A stretch of 22,913 nucleotides of DNA from a virus, in the IMG/VR virus record IMGVR_UViG_3300048838_000329, positions 1 through 22,913 of that record, one strand, 5' to 3'. The notes beneath the pieces are model-generated. The model saw only the letters and a list, made by a program, of their open reading frames with translations, was not told the DNA's origin and searched no databases. Shown one piece after another: positions 21,030 through 22,913 of the stretch. The position numbers were made by a program, and so were the translations under genes. Every line of letters begins with the position of its first letter. Positions within the stretch are counted from its first letter, which is position 1.

Positions 21030-21871
21030 GCTTTTACCTCCTTGTCGTTAAACAACTTCTGTGCCTGGCCTTTCGGCACCCACGTGGGCCAGTTAAATTC
21101 ATAGACGTAACTGTCCCGAAGCCTGCGCTGTACCGCGTCGCCTTCAAACAACGCGAAGACCTGCTCTGGTGACATATTCGTAATCAGTATGGTTTGCCGG
21201 TTGTTTTCGTGCCTCTCATCAAGCAGGTCAAATATGGTGTCCTGAAAAAACTTTTTTTCAGATGTCCGTCCGAGCTCATTTAAAACCAGCAGATCGACAG
21301 TTTCGAGTTCCCTTAACATAATTCGCTTTTCCTCGCCGGATCTTGCCAACTGCTCATCCATAAGCCGCTTGACCTTCCACAGCACAGCCGTCCGGCCAGA
21401 CTTGAGCCGGTCCTTTATAACCGCAGTCGCCAGGTGATTTTTACCCGTGCCGGTTGATCCGCACAAAACAAACCAGTTACGCTTGTCGTTTTGCAGGCGT
21501 TCAACACACTCGCGCTGCACATCATTTGTTGTTTCATAACTTTCAAACGAACAGCCCCGGTGCATCTCGGGAATGTTCGCCATAATTAGCTGTCGTTCCC
21601 ATTCAACCGCGGCTCTGCGCTCCTGTTCTTCCTTCGCCCTCCGTAGTTTGGCCGCCCGCTGTTCCTCAGCCTTTGTCAACTGCGCCGGAGTCATGTACTT
21701 ATCAATGGGATATCCGCAGTCCTGAAGATACTCCAGATATTTTAAGTCATCCTCAAAAGGATCCTGCGGCCTCGGAATGTGTTTTTCTCCCAATCTCGAA
21801 TTGATATCCTTAATAGCTTTTTTGAATTTGGCATTACCTGGCAGCGCATCAATTTCTTTATCATTAAACAC
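21026..21871 (-). CDS. DnaC-type helicase loader ATPase
   Basis: A 281-residue protein starting with GTG, overlapping the previous gene by 8 bases, GGAGGTG ahead. The N-terminal 100 residues are helical and charged, as in phage loaders. Walker A is CGSTGTGKNHLA (137-148); the GKNH form is also that of E. coli DnaC. Walker B reads DLLVLNELG (193-201), with Asn198 where Asp is normal. Sensor I is LITNMSPEQ (229-237), and RRLRD (249-253) holds the probable arginine finger. It should load the host replicative helicase. The N198 change may weaken Mg binding, so ATP turnover could be slow; see findings. Overall DnaC/IstB-like assignment is sure. Confidence 0.9.
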   Translation of the reverse strand: MFNDKEIDALPGNAKFKKAIKDINSRLGEKHIPRPQDPFEDDLKYLEYLQDCGYPIDKYMTPAQLTKAEEQRAAKLRRAKEEQERRAAVEWERQLIMANIPEMHRGCSFESYETTNDVQRECVERLQNDKRNWFVLCGSTGTGKNHLATAVIKDRLKSGRTAVLWKVKRLMDEQLARSGEEKRIMLRELETVDLLVLNELGRTSEKKFFQDTIFDLLDERHENNRQTILITNMSPEQVFALFEGDAVQRRLRDSYVYEFNWPTWVPKGQAQKLFNDKEVKA

Positions 21872-22598
21872 GTTTCACCTCCGGCATGAATTTTGTTCCT
21901 GCGGCATTGCCGGCGGCAAGTGGAGTCTTACGGTCCGCGTAATTGCCATCGAGCAGTTTCCGCCAGTTCACGTCGTTCTTAATAAGCCAGTCAAACGAGA
22001 ACCATTTGTTTTCTTTCAGAAAGTTTCCGCCCTTGTCTGCTTCTGCCATAAGTTCAGTCATGTTGAATTTCAAATCCTTGTGCCGGCATCTTAACTTTTC
22101 TCTGCGAGATTCGCCCAGGTCTCGTATTTTGGTGCGCCATATTGAATCATTCCAGATATCCCTATCGCCCTCCGGAGTCCATCCGGACGCCGGCGGGACT
22201 TTAGCATCCGCAGATACAGCATCTCTAAATGTCTTTTTTTGACTCATTATCTTATCCGTGTTTTTCCTGGCGTATTCATAGTTAAGTTTTTCCAAGTTAG
22301 GAATCAGGATGCTTACCTCATCGCTGCCGGGCGTTTCTGTAAGTATGAACTTCGGCTCTCCGTCCGGGCCCTTTTGTGTGGCCAGCCACCGAAATGTCTC
22401 GAGTACCTTTTCAGGTGTTACGGACACAAATTCATGCGCAAAAAAAGCGGGTGTGCCTGTCATGGGCCGGTAAAAATGATTTCCGTCAGCCAACATACGC
22501 AGAGATTCGCTGTAAACCACATACCCATCTGATCCGAATTTAGCCCGTAACAAGAATGTCATTCCGTCTTTTTTGGTGTACATTTTGAAGTGCTCCAT
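21864..22598 (-). CDS. Phage replication initiator/replisome organiser (DUF4373/DnaD-like)
   Basis: A 244-residue protein. The start MEHFKMYTKKDGMTFLLRAK and SDGYVVYSESLRMLA match the N-terminal winged-helix pattern of phage replication proteins of the DUF4373/Lin1244 kind (l...fG..Gy.vy..Ll). The C-terminal NKWFSFDWLIKNDVNWRKLL and DGNYAD are typical ends of replisome organiser proteins, which recruit the helicase-loader. It lies directly before the DnaC-like gene. It probably binds the phage origin, which such genes often carry inside; I did not identify iterons. GAGGCG upstream of ATG. Confidence 0.72.
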   Translation of the reverse strand: MEHFKMYTKKDGMTFLLRAKFGSDGYVVYSESLRMLADGNHFYRPMTGTPAFFAHEFVSVTPEKVLETFRWLATQKGPDGEPKFILTETPGSDEVSILIPNLEKLNYEYARKNTDKIMSQKKTFRDAVSADAKVPPASGWTPEGDRDIWNDSIWRTKIRDLGESRREKLRCRHKDLKFNMTELMAEADKGGNFLKENKWFSFDWLIKNDVNWRKLLDGNYADRKTPLAAGNAAGTKFMPEVKRV

Positions 22599-22616
22599 TT
22601 TCGCCTCGTTTTTTTG

Positions 22617-22913
22617 TTATTTGAACGCTTCCACGATCTGAAAAAGCTTGCCCTGCCCGCCGAATTTCTGCGCGGCCTTTTCTTCAATCGTGTTAGCTAT
22701 TTTTAATTCGGTGTATGCTTTCGTGCGGCGTTCCTGGGATGCCAGGCCAGCCTGGTCAATGTTACGGATGAGATAATACCCAGGGTATCTGCCGCGATGA
22801 GTGGACCCTATATTACCTTCTACCTCGGTCATAAGCTGCACCTCACCACGCATTTTGCTGTCTGATACCATGTAGCCCTGCTCAAGCAAATGCTTGTGTA
22901 ATTTCCGTCTCGG
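22617..22913 (-). CDS. Possible winged-helix DNA-binding protein, partial (N-terminus outside window)
   Basis: The frame is open to the right edge, so the 98 residues visible lack an N-terminus; the first in-frame start codon here is a TTG at 22889, unlikely to be the true start. The pattern HLLEQGYMVSDSKMRGEV, IGSTHRG and YPGYYLIRNIDQ looks like a winged helix (a recognition helix followed by G.....PGYYLi), then a helical tail. It may be a regulator or replication-associated DNA-binding protein. It lies 18 bases before the initiator gene. Confidence 0.5.
   Translation of the reverse strand, partial: PRRKLHKHLLEQGYMVSDSKMRGEVQLMTEVEGNIGSTHRGRYPGYYLIRNIDQAGLASQERRTKAYTELKIANTIEEKAAQKFGGQGKLFQIVEAFK

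Overview
This window is part of a tailed double-stranded DNA bacteriophage or prophage (Caudoviricetes). Every supported gene is on the minus strand, so transcription runs from the right edge to the left. The order is that of a phage genome: replication at the right, then lysis and accessory genes, packaging, capsid, connector, and tail at the left, where the tape measure gene is cut by the window edge. A tail tube, a frameshifted tail assembly chaperone and a tape measure are present and no sheath is seen, so a long non-contractile (siphovirus-like) tail is most likely. Several head proteins are Mu-like (I-type protease, MuF domain, gp36-like and gpG-like connectors). No integrase, repressor or tRNA is visible, so lifestyle is undecided. 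The host cannot be named. AUA is the favoured isoleucine codon in the tape measure gene, which argues against an E. coli-like host. Strong AAGGAGG ribosome sites and signal peptides indicate a bacterium.

Right part (about 22913 to 20260): a possible winged-helix protein (partial), a DUF4373/replisome-organiser-like initiator, a DnaC-type helicase loader with an altered Walker B motif, a RusA-type Holliday junction resolvase and a small basic protein. About 20250 to 19205: a secreted helical protein coupled to a membrane-anchored lytic transglycosylase, probably the lysis pair. About 19218 to 14004: accessory genes, including a DUF5131 (Gp37/Gp68) three-Cys protein, small Cys-rich proteins, a DUF6527 protein, a deoxyribosyltransferase-like protein, a long ParB-like protein with a Cys4 cluster, and a run of small proteins of unknown function.

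The centre (13262 to 14007) is the most unusual stretch. It is AT-rich and holds a lipoprotein gene with its own promoter, a possible 48-residue membrane peptide, a perfect 17-bp palindrome and a near-consensus promoter (TTGACA, 17 bp, TATACT) driving the terminase genes. A hairpin overlapping that promoter can hide the small terminase ribosome site in read-through transcripts but not in transcripts that start at the promoter.

Left part (13261 to 1): small and large terminase, a portal fused to a MuF domain, a protease with a nested scaffold gene, decoration protein, major capsid, connector and tail completion proteins, a strong intergenic hairpin, tail tube, a signal-peptide protein inside the tail module, a tail chaperone with a programmed -1 frameshift, and the tape measure. 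Most junctions overlap by 1 to 4 bases (ATGA, GTGA, TGATG, TAATG), so translation is coupled along the operons. Four small genes or gene parts were read directly from the sequence: 46, 48 and 59 residue proteins and the frameshift extension.
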